A stretch of DNA of 64,000 nt from JBKQVT01 sp963804825 (GCA_963804825.1 CAWDRV010000002.1:232603-296602), one strand, 5' to 3'. Counted from the stretch's first letter, positions 1 through 9,957 are shown. Notes: generated by a model not told the origin, from the letters alone. A program made the numbers and translations.

Positions 1-663
1 GCGGCCGGTCCGACGACCCAAGTGACCGCGGAGGAAGCCATTCAGCGCCTGACGGCAGGCAACGCGCGGTTCGTAGAAGGCAAGAACGCCCATCCGAATG
101 CCGATCCGGCCCGGCGGACCGAGACCGGCACGCGCGGACAGCAGCCGTTTGTCACGATCCTTGGCTGCTCCGATTCGCGCGTGCCCCTGGAGACCGTGTT
201 CGATCAAGGGATTGGCGACATTTTCGCCGTCCGGGTGGCCGGCAACGTCTGCGAAGGCGATGAGATGGCCTCCCTCGAGTACGGCGTGAACCAACTGGGG
301 ACGCACGTGCTGGTCGTCCTGGGCCACACCGATTGCGGCGCCGTGACCGCGGCGGTCACCGGCGCGGAAGTGCACGGCCACATGAGGGAACTGGTGGGCA
401 AGATCACCCCCGCCGTCGCTAAGGCCCAGGCCAGCCACCCCGGGCTTCACGGCAAGGATCTCGTGCCGGCGGCCACCGAGGCGAACGTGTGGCAGTCGAT
501 CGAAGATCTGGTCCTACACAGCCCCATGACGCGACGTCACATCGAGTCCGGCAAGGTGAAGGTGATCGGCGCGATCTACGACGTGAAAACCGGGAAGGTC
601 CAATGGCTCGGCGAGCACCCCAAGCAGAGGAAGTTGCTCGAACGGGGCCAATCGAGCAAGTGA
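1..663 (+). CDS. beta-carbonic anhydrase, 5' end outside window
   Basis: Interconverts CO2 and bicarbonate. The beta-class zinc site is visible: CSDSR (Cys49, Asp51, Arg53 counted from the GTG at 22) and HTDCG (His102, Cys105). The fold continues through the RVAGN and EYGVNQLG segments. The frame is open from base 1 with no stop before the GTG at 22, so the true start, possibly with a signal peptide as in many planctomycete homologues, lies upstream. From the GTG it has 213 residues, close to the usual family length. A 160-bp gap with no clear gene separates it from the next gene. The family assignment is secure; the N-terminus and cell location are not. Confidence 0.93.
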   Translation, partial: AAGPTTQVTAEEAIQRLTAGNARFVEGKNAHPNADPARRTETGTRGQQPFVTILGCSDSRVPLETVFDQGIGDIFAVRVAGNVCEGDEMASLEYGVNQLGTHVLVVLGHTDCGAVTAAVTGAEVHGHMRELVGKITPAVAKAQASHPGLHGKDLVPAATEANVWQSIEDLVLHSPMTRRHIESGKVKVIGAIYDVKTGKVQWLGEHPKQRKLLERGQSSK

Positions 664-823
664 GCAGGATCGGACGCCCGCGCGACGCCGGGTGCCCCCT
701 CGACCCTAGGAGTTCCCGATGGAATTGCGGATTTTTTCCTAGAATGACTTGGCAAGAATCCGCTCCACGCCTAGGATTAGGTAGGTCACGGCCCGTGCTT
801 GGCGAAAAACCCGGGGAAGTGCG

Positions 824-2458
824 ATGAAAGCCGCCGAACTGTTCGTCCGCTGCTTGGAAAATGAGGGGGTCCAATACGTTTTCGGCATCCCCGGCGAGGA
901 AAATATCGACATTATGGACGTCCTGCTGGACAGTCCCATCCGGTTCATCACCACCCGCCATGAACAGGGCGCCGCCTTCATGGCCGACGTGTACGGCCGG
1001 CTGACGGGCAGGGCGGGGGTGTGCCTGGCGACGCTGGGGCCCGGCGCCACGAACCTCGTCACCGGCGTGGCCGACGCCAACATGGACCGGGCGCCGCTGG
1101 TGGCGATTTCGGGCCAGGCCGCCACCACGCGGATGCACAAAGAGAGCCACCAGGCGCTCGACCTGGTCAACCTGTTCGCGCCCATCTCGAAGTTCCATAC
1201 CCAGATCGTGCACCCGGAAACGATCCCCGAGGTGGTTCGCAAGGCCTTCAAACAGGCGGAGATCGAGAAGCCGGGCGTGGGATTCATCGACTTCCCCGAG
1301 GACGTTGCCCGGATGAACGTCGAGGGCAAGACGCCGTTGCGGGTGCAGCGGCCGATCCAGTCGGTGCCGCCGCCGCAAAAGATCCGCCAGGCGGCCGACA
1401 TCATTTCCAACGCCCGCTACCCGCTCATCATGGCCGGCAACGGCGTGATCCGCGCCCGGGCCTCCGCCAAGCTGATGCGTTTCGCCGAGAAGCTGCACAT
1501 CCCCGTGGCCTCGACCTTCATGGCCAAGGGCGTGATCCCCTTCTCGCATTGCGTTTGGCTCGGCGCGGTGGGGATGCGGGCGCACGATTACGTGGGCTGC
1601 GGCTTCGACCGCGCCGACGTGATCATCTGCGTCGGCTACGACATGGTCGAGTATCCGCCCGCCCTGTGGCATCCGACGAAGGACCGGCAGATCGTCCACA
1701 TCGATTCCATGCCGGCCGAGGTGGATGAGCACTACATCGTGGCCTGCGGCGTGCTGGGCGACATCGGCGTTTCCCTGGACGCCGTCCTGGCCGAGACCCG
1801 GCCCCAGGAGCACTATCCGGCCGCCGGCTTGTGGCAGGCGATCATGAACGAATTGTGCGAGTATGCCGACGACGACGCCTGCCCGATGAAACCCCAGCGG
1901 ATCGTCTGGGACTTGCAGCGGGCGCTGGCCGCCGATTGCAACGTCGTTTGCGACGTGGGCGCGCACAAGGTCTGGATGGCCCGGCTTTATCAACCGGAGC
2001 GGCCCAACTCGTGCATCATCTCGAACGGCTTCGCGGCGATGGGGATCGGCGTGCCCGGCGCGATCGCGGCCAAGCTCGCCTTTCCCGACCGGCCGGCCGT
2101 GACCGTCACCGGCGACGCCGGCTTCATGATGAATTCGCAGGAGATCGAGACGGCCTTGCGCATCGGCACGCCGATCGTGATCGTGATTTGGAACGACAAC
2201 GGCTACGGGCTGATCGAATGGCACCAACTGCGCGAGTTCGGCCGGCCGGCCTATGTCCGCCTCGGCAATCCCGACTTCGTGAAGTATGCCGAGAGTTTCG
2301 GGGCGAAGGGCTATCGGGTCCGGGCCGCCGACGAGTTGCGGCCGATCTTGCAGCAGGCCCTGGCCGACAATACGGTCGCGGTGATCGACTGCCCGGTGGA
2401 TTATGCCGAGAACATGAAGCTGACGGAGAAGCTCAGCAAAATGGTGTGCCCGGTGTGA
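824..2458 (+). CDS. acetolactate-synthase-like thiamine diphosphate enzyme
   Basis: Thiamine-diphosphate enzyme that would condense two pyruvates to acetolactate. It has 544 residues in the usual three-domain order. The N-terminal PYR domain carries the catalytic Glu in TRHEQGAAFMA (Glu47). The C-terminal ThDP-binding motif runs from GDAGFMMNSQEIETA (about residue 430) to WNDNGYG (about 460). The short spacing and WND motif resemble the catabolic AlsS type more than biosynthetic IlvB, and no regulatory subunit gene follows. An aldehyde dehydrogenase gene starts 26 bp downstream on the same strand, so the two are probably cotranscribed. A related decarboxylase or carboligase such as glyoxylate carboligase cannot be excluded from sequence alone. 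Confidence 0.85.
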   Translation: MKAAELFVRCLENEGVQYVFGIPGEENIDIMDVLLDSPIRFITTRHEQGAAFMADVYGRLTGRAGVCLATLGPGATNLVTGVADANMDRAPLVAISGQAATTRMHKESHQALDLVNLFAPISKFHTQIVHPETIPEVVRKAFKQAEIEKPGVGFIDFPEDVARMNVEGKTPLRVQRPIQSVPPPQKIRQAADIISNARYPLIMAGNGVIRARASAKLMRFAEKLHIPVASTFMAKGVIPFSHCVWLGAVGMRAHDYVGCGFDRADVIICVGYDMVEYPPALWHPTKDRQIVHIDSMPAEVDEHYIVACGVLGDIGVSLDAVLAETRPQEHYPAAGLWQAIMNELCEYADDDACPMKPQRIVWDLQRALAADCNVVCDVGAHKVWMARLYQPERPNSCIISNGFAAMGIGVPGAIAAKLAFPDRPAVTVTGDAGFMMNSQEIETALRIGTPIVIVIWNDNGYGLIEWHQLREFGRPAYVRLGNPDFVKYAESFGAKGYRVRAADELRPILQQALADNTVAVIDCPVDYAENMKLTEKLSKMVCPV

Positions 2459-2484
2459 GACGGCGCCTTGCGGAGTAAGATCAA

Positions 2485-3925
2485 ATGCCAGAGCACTTTC
2501 CGCTGTTGGTTCCCGGGGCTGAGGCCGAGGGAAAGAACGTCGAGGTCTTCGCGCCCTTCGACCGCTCGCTGATCGCCACGGTCGGCTGCGCTGGGCCGGC
2601 CGGCATCGAGCGGGCCTTGCAGACCGCCTACGCGCTGTTCCGCGACCGCGATCGTTGGCTCACCCCGGCCCAACGCATCGACATCCTCGGGCGCGCGGCC
2701 GTGCTGATGCAAGCAGCGCCGCGAGGAGTTGGCGGTCGAGGCCGCCCGCGAAGGCGGAAAACCCCTGGTCGATTCGCTCGTCGAGGTGGATCGGGCGATC
2801 GACGGCGTCCGGCTTTGCGTCCAGTGCCTCCGCACCCAGGGCGGCCGCGAGATCCCGATGGGCCTGAACGCCGCCTCGGCCGGGCGGCTTGCCTTCACGC
2901 GGCACGAGCCGGTGGGCGTCGTGGTGGCCTTCAGCGCGTTTAATCACCCGCTGAACCTGATCGTCCACCAGGTTGGTCCGGCGGTGGCGGCCGGCTGCCC
3001 GGTGATCGTGAAGCCGGCCAAGGCGGCCCCGCTGTCGTGCTGGCGGTTCGTCGGGATCCTCCGCGAGGCCGGCTTGCCCGAGGAGTGGTGCCAGCCGCTG
3101 TTGACCGGCGACGACGATCTGAACCGCCAGTTGGCCGGCGACGGCCGCGTCGGGTTTTTCAGTTTCATCGGCAGCGGGCGCGTGGGCTGGATGCTGCGGT
3201 CGCAGTTGGCGCCCGGCACGCGATGTTCGCTGGAGCATGGCGGCGTGGCCCCGGTCGTGGTCGCGGCCGACGCCGATTTCGGCGCCATGATTCCGCTGTT
3301 GCTGAAGGGCGGGTTTTATCACGCCGGCCAGGTCTGCGTGTCCGTGCAGCGGGTCTTTGCCGCCCGGCCGATCGCCGACCGCGTGGCCGACGCCCTTGCC
3401 GACCAGGCCCGAGAACTGAACGTGGGCGATCCGACGCTGCCCGAGACGCAAGTCGGCCCGTTGATCCGGCCATCCGAGGTCCAGCGCGTGGGGCAGTGGG
3501 TGGACGAGGCGGTCCACGGCGGGGCGCGGTTGCGGTGCGGCGGACGCCCGTTGGGCTCGACGTGCTATGCCCCCACCGTGCTCTTTAACCCGCCGGCCGA
3601 TTCCCGCGTGATGACCCGCGAGGTTTTCGGCCCGGTGGTCTGCGTGGTCGCGTGCGACGGGCTGGACGAGGCCGTGGAGCGGGCCAATTCGCTGCCCTTT
3701 GCGTTTCAAGCGGCGGTGTTCACCCGCGACCTGGATACGGCCTTGCGGGCGGCCCGGCGCCTGGACGCCTCGGCCGTCATGGTCAACGACCACACGGCCT
3801 TCCGCGTCGATTGGATGCCCTTTGCCGGTTTGCGGGAATCGGGCTTGGGAATCGGCGGCATTCCCTATACGATGGAGGATATGCAGATCGAAAAGCTCGT
3901 CGTGATTCGCTCCCAGGAGCTTTGA
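2485..3925 (+). CDS. aldehyde dehydrogenase (one frameshift)
   Basis: NAD(P)-dependent aldehyde dehydrogenase of about 480 residues, normal for the family. The N-terminal part (from ATG 2485) and the rest are in different frames and meet near 2710-2728, where the reading shifts by +1 (from VLMQ to KQRREELAVEAAREGG). After the shift come the cofactor-binding segment with VIVKPAKAAP, the Glu region LEHGGVAP and the catalytic Cys in AGQVCVSVQR (codon 3335-3337), then EVFGPVV near the C-terminus. All catalytic features are intact on both sides of the break, so a one-base assembly or sequencing error is more likely than gene decay. It probably oxidises an aldehyde linked to the acetolactate-synthase-like enzyme immediately upstream. 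Confidence 0.85.
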
Positions 3926-3935
3926 GCATGGGGAC

Positions 3936-3970
3936 TTGACTGCTGTGAGTCTTGTACGTATATTGTACAT
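3936..3970 (+). promoter_or_regulatory. brnTA promoter with overlapping inverted repeat
   Basis: TTGACT (3936-3941), a 17-bp spacer, then TATATT (3959-3964), each 5 of 6 matches to the housekeeping consensus. The expected start of transcription is at or within a base of the brnT ATG (3971), so the mRNA would be leaderless. An inverted repeat TGTAC (3953-3957) and GTACA (3965-3969) straddles the -10 box. Since BrnTA-type operons are autoregulated by the antitoxin, this is a reasonable operator candidate. Confidence 0.7.
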
Positions 3971-4255
3971 ATGAACGGAATCGAATTCGCCTGGGACGAA
4001 AAGAAGGCCCGGATCAACCGGCGGAAGCATGGTGTGTCTTTTGAGGAGGCGACGACGGCCTTTTATGATGAGAAGGCCAAGGTTTTCTTTGACCCCGACC
4101 ACAGCGGGGAGGAAGATCGTTTCATCCTGCTTGGCATCAGCTTCGGCCTTCGCGTTTTGGTCGTGTGTCATTGCTATCGAGAAAGCAGTATGGTGATTCG
4201 GATCATTTCGGCGCGAAAAGCCGACACACATGAGCAAGAGGACTACTGGAGTTGA
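3971..4255 (+). CDS. brnT: BrnT-family ribonuclease toxin (DUF497)
   Basis: Small (94 residues) toxin of the BrnT/DUF497 family, whose characterised members cleave RNA with a RelE-like fold. The typical features are present: FAWDEKKARINRRKHGVSFEEA at the N-terminus, the DP..SGEEDRFILLG segment in the middle, and the C-terminal RIISARKAD. It is followed 4 bp later by the matching antitoxin gene, toxin first, as usual for this family. There is no Shine-Dalgarno in front of the ATG; the -10 box ends 6 bp before it. Base composition is lower in GC than the flanking metabolic genes, consistent with horizontal gain. Confidence 0.92.
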   Translation: MNGIEFAWDEKKARINRRKHGVSFEEATTAFYDEKAKVFFDPDHSGEEDRFILLGISFGLRVLVVCHCYRESSMVIRIISARKADTHEQEDYWS

Positions 4256-4259
4256 CGTT

Positions 4260-4481
4260 ATGAGATCGCATTACGACTTTTCCAAAATGAAGGCGCGGCG
4301 GAACCCCTACGTGAAGTCTCTCAAACAACCCGTCACGATTCGCCTCGACCGCGATACTGTGGCTTACTTCAAGGCGCAAGCGGTGAAGACCGGACTGGCG
4401 TATCAGAACCTCATCAATCTCTATCTCCGCGACTGCGCGGTCAACCATCGGGAACTGTCCCTGGAGTGGACACCGCGATGA
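4260..4481 (+). CDS. brnA: BrnA-like antitoxin (CopG/MetJ-type DNA-binding)
   Basis: Antitoxin partner of BrnT, about 73 residues. The N-terminus MRSHYDFSKMKARRNPY is the usual opening of this family and sets the start at ATG 4260, which has GGAG 9 bases upstream (4247-4250). An in-frame ATG at 4230 inside brnT has no ribosome-binding site. The middle, QPVTIRLDRDTVAYFKAQA, is the beta strand plus first helix of a ribbon-helix-helix domain, and the end (YQNLINLYLRDCAVNHREL) is the second helix and toxin-contacting tail. It should neutralise BrnT and repress the shared promoter at 3936-3970. Confidence 0.88.
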   Translation: MRSHYDFSKMKARRNPYVKSLKQPVTIRLDRDTVAYFKAQAVKTGLAYQNLINLYLRDCAVNHRELSLEWTPR

Positions 4482-4556
4482 ACGGTCGGGAAACCGGGCG
4501 CGGGAGCCGACGGCACGTCTTAGGCCGTGGACAATGTGCAAGCGGAGGATTTCATC

Positions 4557-5342
4557 GTGAACGGTTTCGGCTCCTTTTTCGGCCGCCACGAATTCGTCAT
4601 TCGCCGGCTGCACTCGATCACCGGCCTGCTGCCGGTCGGCGGCTACCTGGCCTTCCACCTGGTGACCAACGCCGCCGTGATCGACGGAGCGGAAACCTAC
4701 CAGCGGCGGGCCAACCAAATCCACGCCGTCGGACCCACCACGCTCTTCTTCCTCGAATGGTGCCTCGTGCTGCTGCCCATCCTGTTCCATGCCCTGATCG
4801 GCATCGTGATCGTCCTCCGGGGCAAACGCAACCTGCTGCGCTATCCCTTCGCGGGCAACATCCGCTACACGTTGCAGCGGATCACGGGGGTGGCCGCCTT
4901 CGCGTTCATTCTCTGGCACGTGTTCCAGATGCGCGGCTGGTGCGCGGTCCCTTGGTGGACCGAGCACGTCACCAGGCCGCTGGGCGGGGCCCGGTTCGAT
5001 TACCACAACGCGGCCGAAACCGCCTCCAGGGCGATTTCCAGCTCCGCCTGGGTCATCGCCGCCTACCTGGCGGGCGTCGTCGTCAGCGTGTATCATTTCG
5101 GCAACGGAATCTGGACGGTCGGAACCACCTGGGGCGTTTGGACCAGCCCGGCTGCCCAACAACGCGCCAATTATCCCTGCGCTGCCGTCGGGATCGTCTT
5201 GCTGCTGATCGGTTTGGGGGCCTTGGCGGGTATGCTCCGAGTGCCGGCGGCCAGTGGGACAGGCCAACCCGCCGTTCAACTGGCCGCCCTGGCCGTGACC
5301 TTCGCCGGAGCGGCCATGCTGGTCTATCGAAGAGGAGTCTAA
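4557..5342 (+). CDS. sdhC: succinate dehydrogenase cytochrome b558 subunit
   Basis: Membrane anchor of complex II, of the single-subunit b558 type with five hydrophobic segments. Its conserved histidines (for example in RRLHSITG, HLVTN and LWHVFQ) would ligate the two haems. The start is placed at GTG 4557 because GGAGG sits at 4544-4548; a GTG at 4527 in the same frame lacks such a site. That gives 261 residues, close to related proteins. It is the first gene of sdhCAB, and sdhA begins 3 bp after its stop. The order C-A-B matches other planctomycete and Bacillus-type complexes. Confidence 0.92.
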   Translation: MNGFGSFFGRHEFVIRRLHSITGLLPVGGYLAFHLVTNAAVIDGAETYQRRANQIHAVGPTTLFFLEWCLVLLPILFHALIGIVIVLRGKRNLLRYPFAGNIRYTLQRITGVAAFAFILWHVFQMRGWCAVPWWTEHVTRPLGGARFDYHNAAETASRAISSSAWVIAAYLAGVVVSVYHFGNGIWTVGTTWGVWTSPAAQQRANYPCAAVGIVLLLIGLGALAGMLRVPAASGTGQPAVQLAALAVTFAGAAMLVYRRGV

Positions 5343-5345
5343 ACG

Positions 5346-7303
5346 GTGGCGCACCCGCGCGTGATGGTCGTTGGCGGCGGATTGGCCGGCCTGGCGGCAG
5401 CCATGAAACTGGCCGAGTTGGACTGCAACGTCGGCGTGATGAGCCTGTTGCCGTTCCGCCGCTCCCATAGTTGCTGCGCCCAAGGCGGAATCAACAGCGT
5501 CAACGACTTGACCCGGCAGCTCGGCGACAGCGAGTGGAACCACTTCGAGGACACCGTCTACGGGGGCGCGTTCCTGCAAAACCAGCCGCCGGTCCGGGAA
5601 ATGGCCGATTGGGCGCCGCGGATCATCGACTTGCTGGACCGGCTCGGCGTGACGTTCAACCGCACGCACGAGGGTTTTCGCGATCAACGCCGCTTCGGTG
5701 GCACGCTCTTCCGGCGCACGGCGTTCGCCGGAACGACCACCGGCCAGCAGTTGCTCTACGCACTGGACGAGCAGGTCCGCCGCTGGTGCGTGGCGGGCAA
5801 AGTGAGCAGGTTCGAGTCGTGGGACTTTCTCGGCCCGGTGCTCGACGGCCAAGGCCGTTGCCGCGGCTGCGTCGCCCAGGACCTCGTGACCATGGAGATT
5901 CACGCCCTGCCGGCCGACGCGGTGATCGTCGCCAGCGGCGGCTCCGGGCTGTTGTTCGGACGATCGACCAACTCGATGGCCTGCAACGGCAGCGTCCTGA
6001 GCCGTTGTTTCCAGGCGGGGGCCTATTTCGCCAATCCCGAGTTCATCCAGGTCCATCCCACCGCCATTCCCGGCCCCGACAAGCTGCGGTTGATCAGCGA
6101 GAGCGTCCGGGGCGAAGGCGGCCGGATCTGGGTGCCGCGCACGCCGCAAGACCCCCGCCCGCCGGAACAAATCCCCGAGCGCGAGCGGTTCTATTTCCTC
6201 GAAGAGCGCGTATCCGACCTACGGCAACCTGGTGCCGCGCGACATCGGAACGCGCGAAATCTTCAACGTCTGCTTCCACGAGGGCTTGAGCGTCCGAGAA
6301 GGACCGCATGTGCGTCTATCTCGACGTGACCGGCCTGCCGCGCGAGACGCTCGACCGCAAGCTCGACGGGGTGCTGGAGATCTACCGGAAGTTCCAGGGC
6401 GCCGACCCGCGCGTCACGCCGATGAAGATCTTTCCCGCCGTCCACTACACGATGGGCGGGCTGTGGTGCGACTACGAACGCAGCGCCGCGGGCGGGCTGG
6501 TCGCCGGCTCGCCCCGCAACCAGCAGACCAACATCCCCGGCTTGTATGCCATCGGCGAATGCGAATATCAATATCACGGCGCCAACCGGCTTGGGGCCAA
6601 TTCGTTGGTGGCGTGCATTTTCAGCGGCTTGATCGTGGCGCCCGGCGTGGTCCGCTACGTGAGCAACCTGCCCGGCGACGCCGCGAAGGAGCAGCCGTCG
6701 TCGTTGTTCGAGCAAGCGGCGATGCGTCACCTGGCCGCCTATAAGGCGATGCTCGCCCGGCCCGCCGGCGGTCCGAATCCCTACGCCCTGCACGCGGAAT
6801 TGGGACGGCTGATGACCCGCGCGGCGACCGTCGTGCGGCACAACAAGGACCTGGCCGCGGCCTGCGCGGCGGTCGAGGACCTCCAGCAGCAGGCCCGGCG
6901 ATGCTCGCTTTCCGACACCGGCAACTGGCTCAACCAGAACGTGGTCTTCGCCCGGGCGCTGGGGGACATGTTCCCGGTGGCCAAGGCGATCCTTCGCGGC
7001 GCGTTGGCGCGGGACGAATGCCGCGGCGCCCATTACAAACCGGAGTTTGCCATGCCGGACGTGGCGCCGGGCGACACGGCCGACGCCCGCCGGCAGGCGG
7101 AGCAATGGGTCGATCGTTTTCAGGAGAACACGCGGCGATGGCTGAAGACGACGGTCGCCGGCCTCGGGGCCGACGGCCAGCCGGTGATTCGCTACGAGGA
7201 CGTGGACACGTCGTTGATTCCGCCGCGTCCGCGGCTCTATGGCGCGGCCGGCGCCAAGCTGGTCGAGCAAGTGTGGACCGAGCGACAACAGCGAAAGAAG
7301 TGA
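5346..7303 (+). CDS. sdhA: succinate dehydrogenase flavoprotein subunit (two frameshifts)
   Basis: FAD-binding catalytic subunit that oxidises succinate to fumarate. The N-terminal dinucleotide-binding motif VVGGGLAGLAAAMKLAE, the substrate-region HPTAIPG and the FAD-ligand stretch GANRLGANSLVACIFSG are all present. The start is GTG 5346 with AGGAG 9 bases upstream. The reading frame breaks twice: near 6209 (an extra base after GAAGAGCGC) and near 6300-6308 (before RMCVYLDVTG). Both shifts are +1. Corrected, the protein is about 650 residues with no missing motif, so these look like sequence errors. A composite palindromic repeat lies between this gene and sdhB, which is unusual inside an sdh operon. 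Confidence 0.9.
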
Positions 7304-7380
7304 CAGTTAATCGTTTGACGGCCACGTGTTATAGTGTTTTACAATTGTGAGAACTCATGAGCCGTGCGACTGTTTTCGCC

Positions 7381-7578
7381 CCGTAAGGGCGGTTGATCAT
7401 AGCCCAGCAGTTCACTGCTGGGACGAGAAGCACAACCACTTTGTCCGACAAGTCCCGTAGGGACGGCCGAAATGGAGCATCGGAGATTCGATCGTCCCTA
7501 CGGGACGAAGATGAAATTGGGGGCCTCCGCTACCCAGCGATGAATCGCTGGGCTATTATCAAACGACCCTCTGGGTCG
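7381..7578. repeat. composite palindromic repeat, copy A (inside the sdh operon)
   Basis: A nested set of palindromes: CCCAGCAGTTCACTGCTGGG (7403-7422), GTCCCGTAGGGAC (7452-7464), GTCCCTACGGGAC (7494-7506), CCCAGCGATGAATCGCTGGG (7533-7552) and GACCC/GGGTC arms (7565-7577). The outer units are inverted with respect to each other. The same modules recur at 41759-41890 and 44658-44854. It occupies most of the 331-bp gap between sdhA and sdhB. In RNA it would form several strong hairpins, which could attenuate or stabilise the transcript. Confidence 0.9.
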
Positions 7579-7634
7579 AACGCGGCTCTGATTCCACTCC
7601 ACGTTAACGCCCCAACCGACTAACGCACTACACC

Positions 7635-8495
7635 ATGAACCAACCGCCCTCCATCACCAATCCCGTACCGCATCCCAGGACCTTCCTGGTCCGCGTCTTG
7701 CGGCAGGACGCGCCCGCGCGGAAGCCCTATTGGCAGCAGTTCGAGGTGCCATGGGAGCCGTACATGAACTGCATCAGCGTTTTGGCGAAGATCGCCGCCG
7801 GGGGCGTCACGTCCGACGGACGCAGCGTCGCGCCGGTCGCCTGGGAGTGCAATTGCCTGGAAGAGATCTGCGGGGCGTGCACGATGCTGGTCAACGGCCG
7901 GGTGCGCCAGGCGTGCACCGCCCTGGTCGACCCGTTGCTGGCCGAGAAGCCGGGCCGGATCGAGCTGCGGCCGATGACCAAGTTTCCCGTGCTCCGCGAC
8001 CTCGTGGTGGACCGTTCGCGGATGTTCGCCGTCCTGGAACGCATCCAGGCCTGGGTGCCCGTCGATAGCTACCTGGACATGGGCCCGGGCGTGCGACAGT
8101 CGCAGCAGGACCAGGAGACGGCCTACGTGCTGAGCAAGTGCATCGTCTGCGGCTGCTGCCTGGAGGCCTGTCCGCAATATCTCAAGATCGAGCTGGCCTA
8201 TCGCCGCGACGAGACCACGGACCAATACGACGCCCGGCTCCGCCAGTGCAACCTCCGGGGCTACGTCGGCGCCTTCGCCGTCGGCCAGGTGGAATTGTTC
8301 AACCTCAACCCGATCGGAAAGATGCTGGCCGAGGAGCGGCTCGACGTGCTGGTGGGCGAAGGCGGCATCGAGACGTGCAGTTTCGCGCAGAACTGCGTCC
8401 GCGTGTGCCCGAAGGAGATTCCATTGACCACGGCCATTGCCCGCGAAGGCCGCGCCGCCACGCGGCACGTCGTGCGGCGATGGTTCGACAGGTGA
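7635..8495 (+). CDS. sdhB: succinate dehydrogenase iron-sulfur subunit
   Basis: Electron-transfer subunit of complex II, 286 residues. It has an N-terminal plant-ferredoxin-like [2Fe-2S] domain (CNCLEEICGACTM, with a further Cys in VRQACTALV). A C-terminal bacterial-ferredoxin domain has CIVCGCCLEACPQ and the later CSFAQNCVRVCPKEIP, supplying ligands for the [4Fe-4S] and [3Fe-4S] clusters. No Shine-Dalgarno is apparent before ATG 7635. The gene is separated from sdhA by the palindromic element, and the malic enzyme gene follows 8 bp after its stop. Confidence 0.94.
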   Translation: MNQPPSITNPVPHPRTFLVRVLRQDAPARKPYWQQFEVPWEPYMNCISVLAKIAAGGVTSDGRSVAPVAWECNCLEEICGACTMLVNGRVRQACTALVDPLLAEKPGRIELRPMTKFPVLRDLVVDRSRMFAVLERIQAWVPVDSYLDMGPGVRQSQQDQETAYVLSKCIVCGCCLEACPQYLKIELAYRRDETTDQYDARLRQCNLRGYVGAFAVGQVELFNLNPIGKMLAEERLDVLVGEGGIETCSFAQNCVRVCPKEIPLTTAIAREGRAATRHVVRRWFDR

Positions 8496-8503
8496 GAAAC
8501 AAC

Positions 8504-9939
8504 ATGAAACGACAAAGCCCCTCGTACAGCACGATTTTGCGTCTGCGATACCCCGACAAGCCCGGCCAGTTGGGCCGCATCACCTCGGCCATCGGCGAAG
8601 CGGACGGCTTCATCGGGGCCGTCAACGTGGTCGAGGTCGAGCAGGGATACATCACGCGCGACATCACCGTCAGCGCCCGCGACCTGGAGCACGAGCAGCG
8701 CATCGTCGAGCGGATCCGGGCCATGGAAGGGGTGCGGGTGCTGCGGGTTTCCGACCGCACGTTTCTCCTCCACCTGGGCGGCAAGATCGAGGTCAACCCG
8801 ACCACCCCGTGCTGACCCGCGACGACCTTGCGATGGTCTATACGCCGGGGGTGGCCCGCATCTGCCGCGCGATCCACGCCGAGCCGGAGGCCGCCTTCGC
8901 CTTGACCATCCGCCACAACACGGTCGCGGTGGTCACCGACGGATCGGCGGTGCTGGGGCTTGGGCAACATCGGGCCCCGGGCCGCGCTGCCCGTCATGGA
9001 GGGAAAGGCGGTCTTGTTCAAGGAATTTGCCGGCGTCGACGCCTTCCCGATCTGCCTCGACACCCAAGACGCGGACGAGATCATCGAGACCTGCGTCCGC
9101 CTGGCGCCGACGTTCGGCGGCATCAACCTCGAGGACATTTCGTCGCCGCGCTGCATGGCCATCGAGGAGGAACTGAGCGGCCGGCTGGACATTCCCGTCT
9201 TCCACGACGACCAGCACGGCACGGCGATCGTCGTGATGGCCGCCCTGCAAAACGCCTTGAAACTGGTGGAGAAGAAGCTGCCGGACCTGCGGATCGTCAT
9301 CTCCGGCGCGGGGGCGGCCGGCACCGCCGTCGCCAAGCTGCTCCGCTCGGCGGGCGCCGCGCGCATCGTGCTCTGCGACCGCGGCGGGGCCATCGTCGCC
9401 GGAAACGCCTACCCGGACAACCCCGTCAAACAGTGGCTGGCCGAGAACACCAATCCCGACCGGCTGCGGGGACGCCTCGGCGACGTGATCGCCGGCGCCG
9501 ACGTGTTTATCGGCGTGTCGGCGGCCGAACCTGCTCGGCGTCGAGGACCTGAAGAAGATGGCCCCGCGGCCGATCGTCTTCGCCCTGGCCAACCCCGATC
9601 CCGAGATCGATCCGGACCTGGCCATGCCTTACGCGGCGGTGGTGGCGACCGGCCGGTCGGATTATCCGAACCAGATCAACAACGTGCTTTGTTTTCCCGG
9701 CTTCTTTCGCGGGATGTTGGACGTTCGCGCCTCTGCGGGTCGTGGACGCCATGAAGATCGCGGCGGCCGGCGCGATTGCCGGGGTGATCGCGGACCGGGA
9801 ACTGACGGCCGACTACATCGTGCCCAGCGTGTTCGACCGTCGCGTGTCGGCGGCGGTGGCGAAGGCGGTGTCCCATGCGGCGATCGAGGCCGGGGTCGCA
9901 CGCCGCGAGCACAAGCCGCCGTTTCACATCTCGCCGTGA
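8504..9939 (+). CDS. NAD(P)-dependent malic enzyme with N-terminal ACT domain (four frameshifts)
   Basis: Decarboxylates malate to pyruvate. The first 95 residues form an ACT regulatory domain (LRYPDKPGQLGRITSAIGEA). Then come the malic N-terminal domain (MVYTPGVARICRAI, GSAVLGLGNIGP, FHDDQHGTA) and the NAD-binding domain (ISGAGAAGTAVAKLL, FALANPDPE). The reading frame breaks near 8810, 8958 (extra G before NIGPRAALPV), 9530 (extra A before LLGVEDLKK) and 9738 (extra G before VVDAMKIAAA). All blocks are in order and complete when joined, so errors in the sequence are more likely than a pseudogene, although four breaks in one gene is the densest case here. It lies 8 bp after sdhB, suggesting one operon that turns succinate into pyruvate and CO2 (via fumarase encoded elsewhere). 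Confidence 0.85.
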
Positions 9940-9957
9940 GGGGCAAGGGGAAGCGGC

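Noticed and set aside
4203..6170. 655-residue open frame on the - strand
   Set aside because: Antisense to brnA, sdhC and sdhA; no coherent domain.
7381..7578. CRISPR repeat or tRNA cluster
   Set aside because: The units are palindromes of different lengths in inverted order, and no cloverleaf can be drawn.
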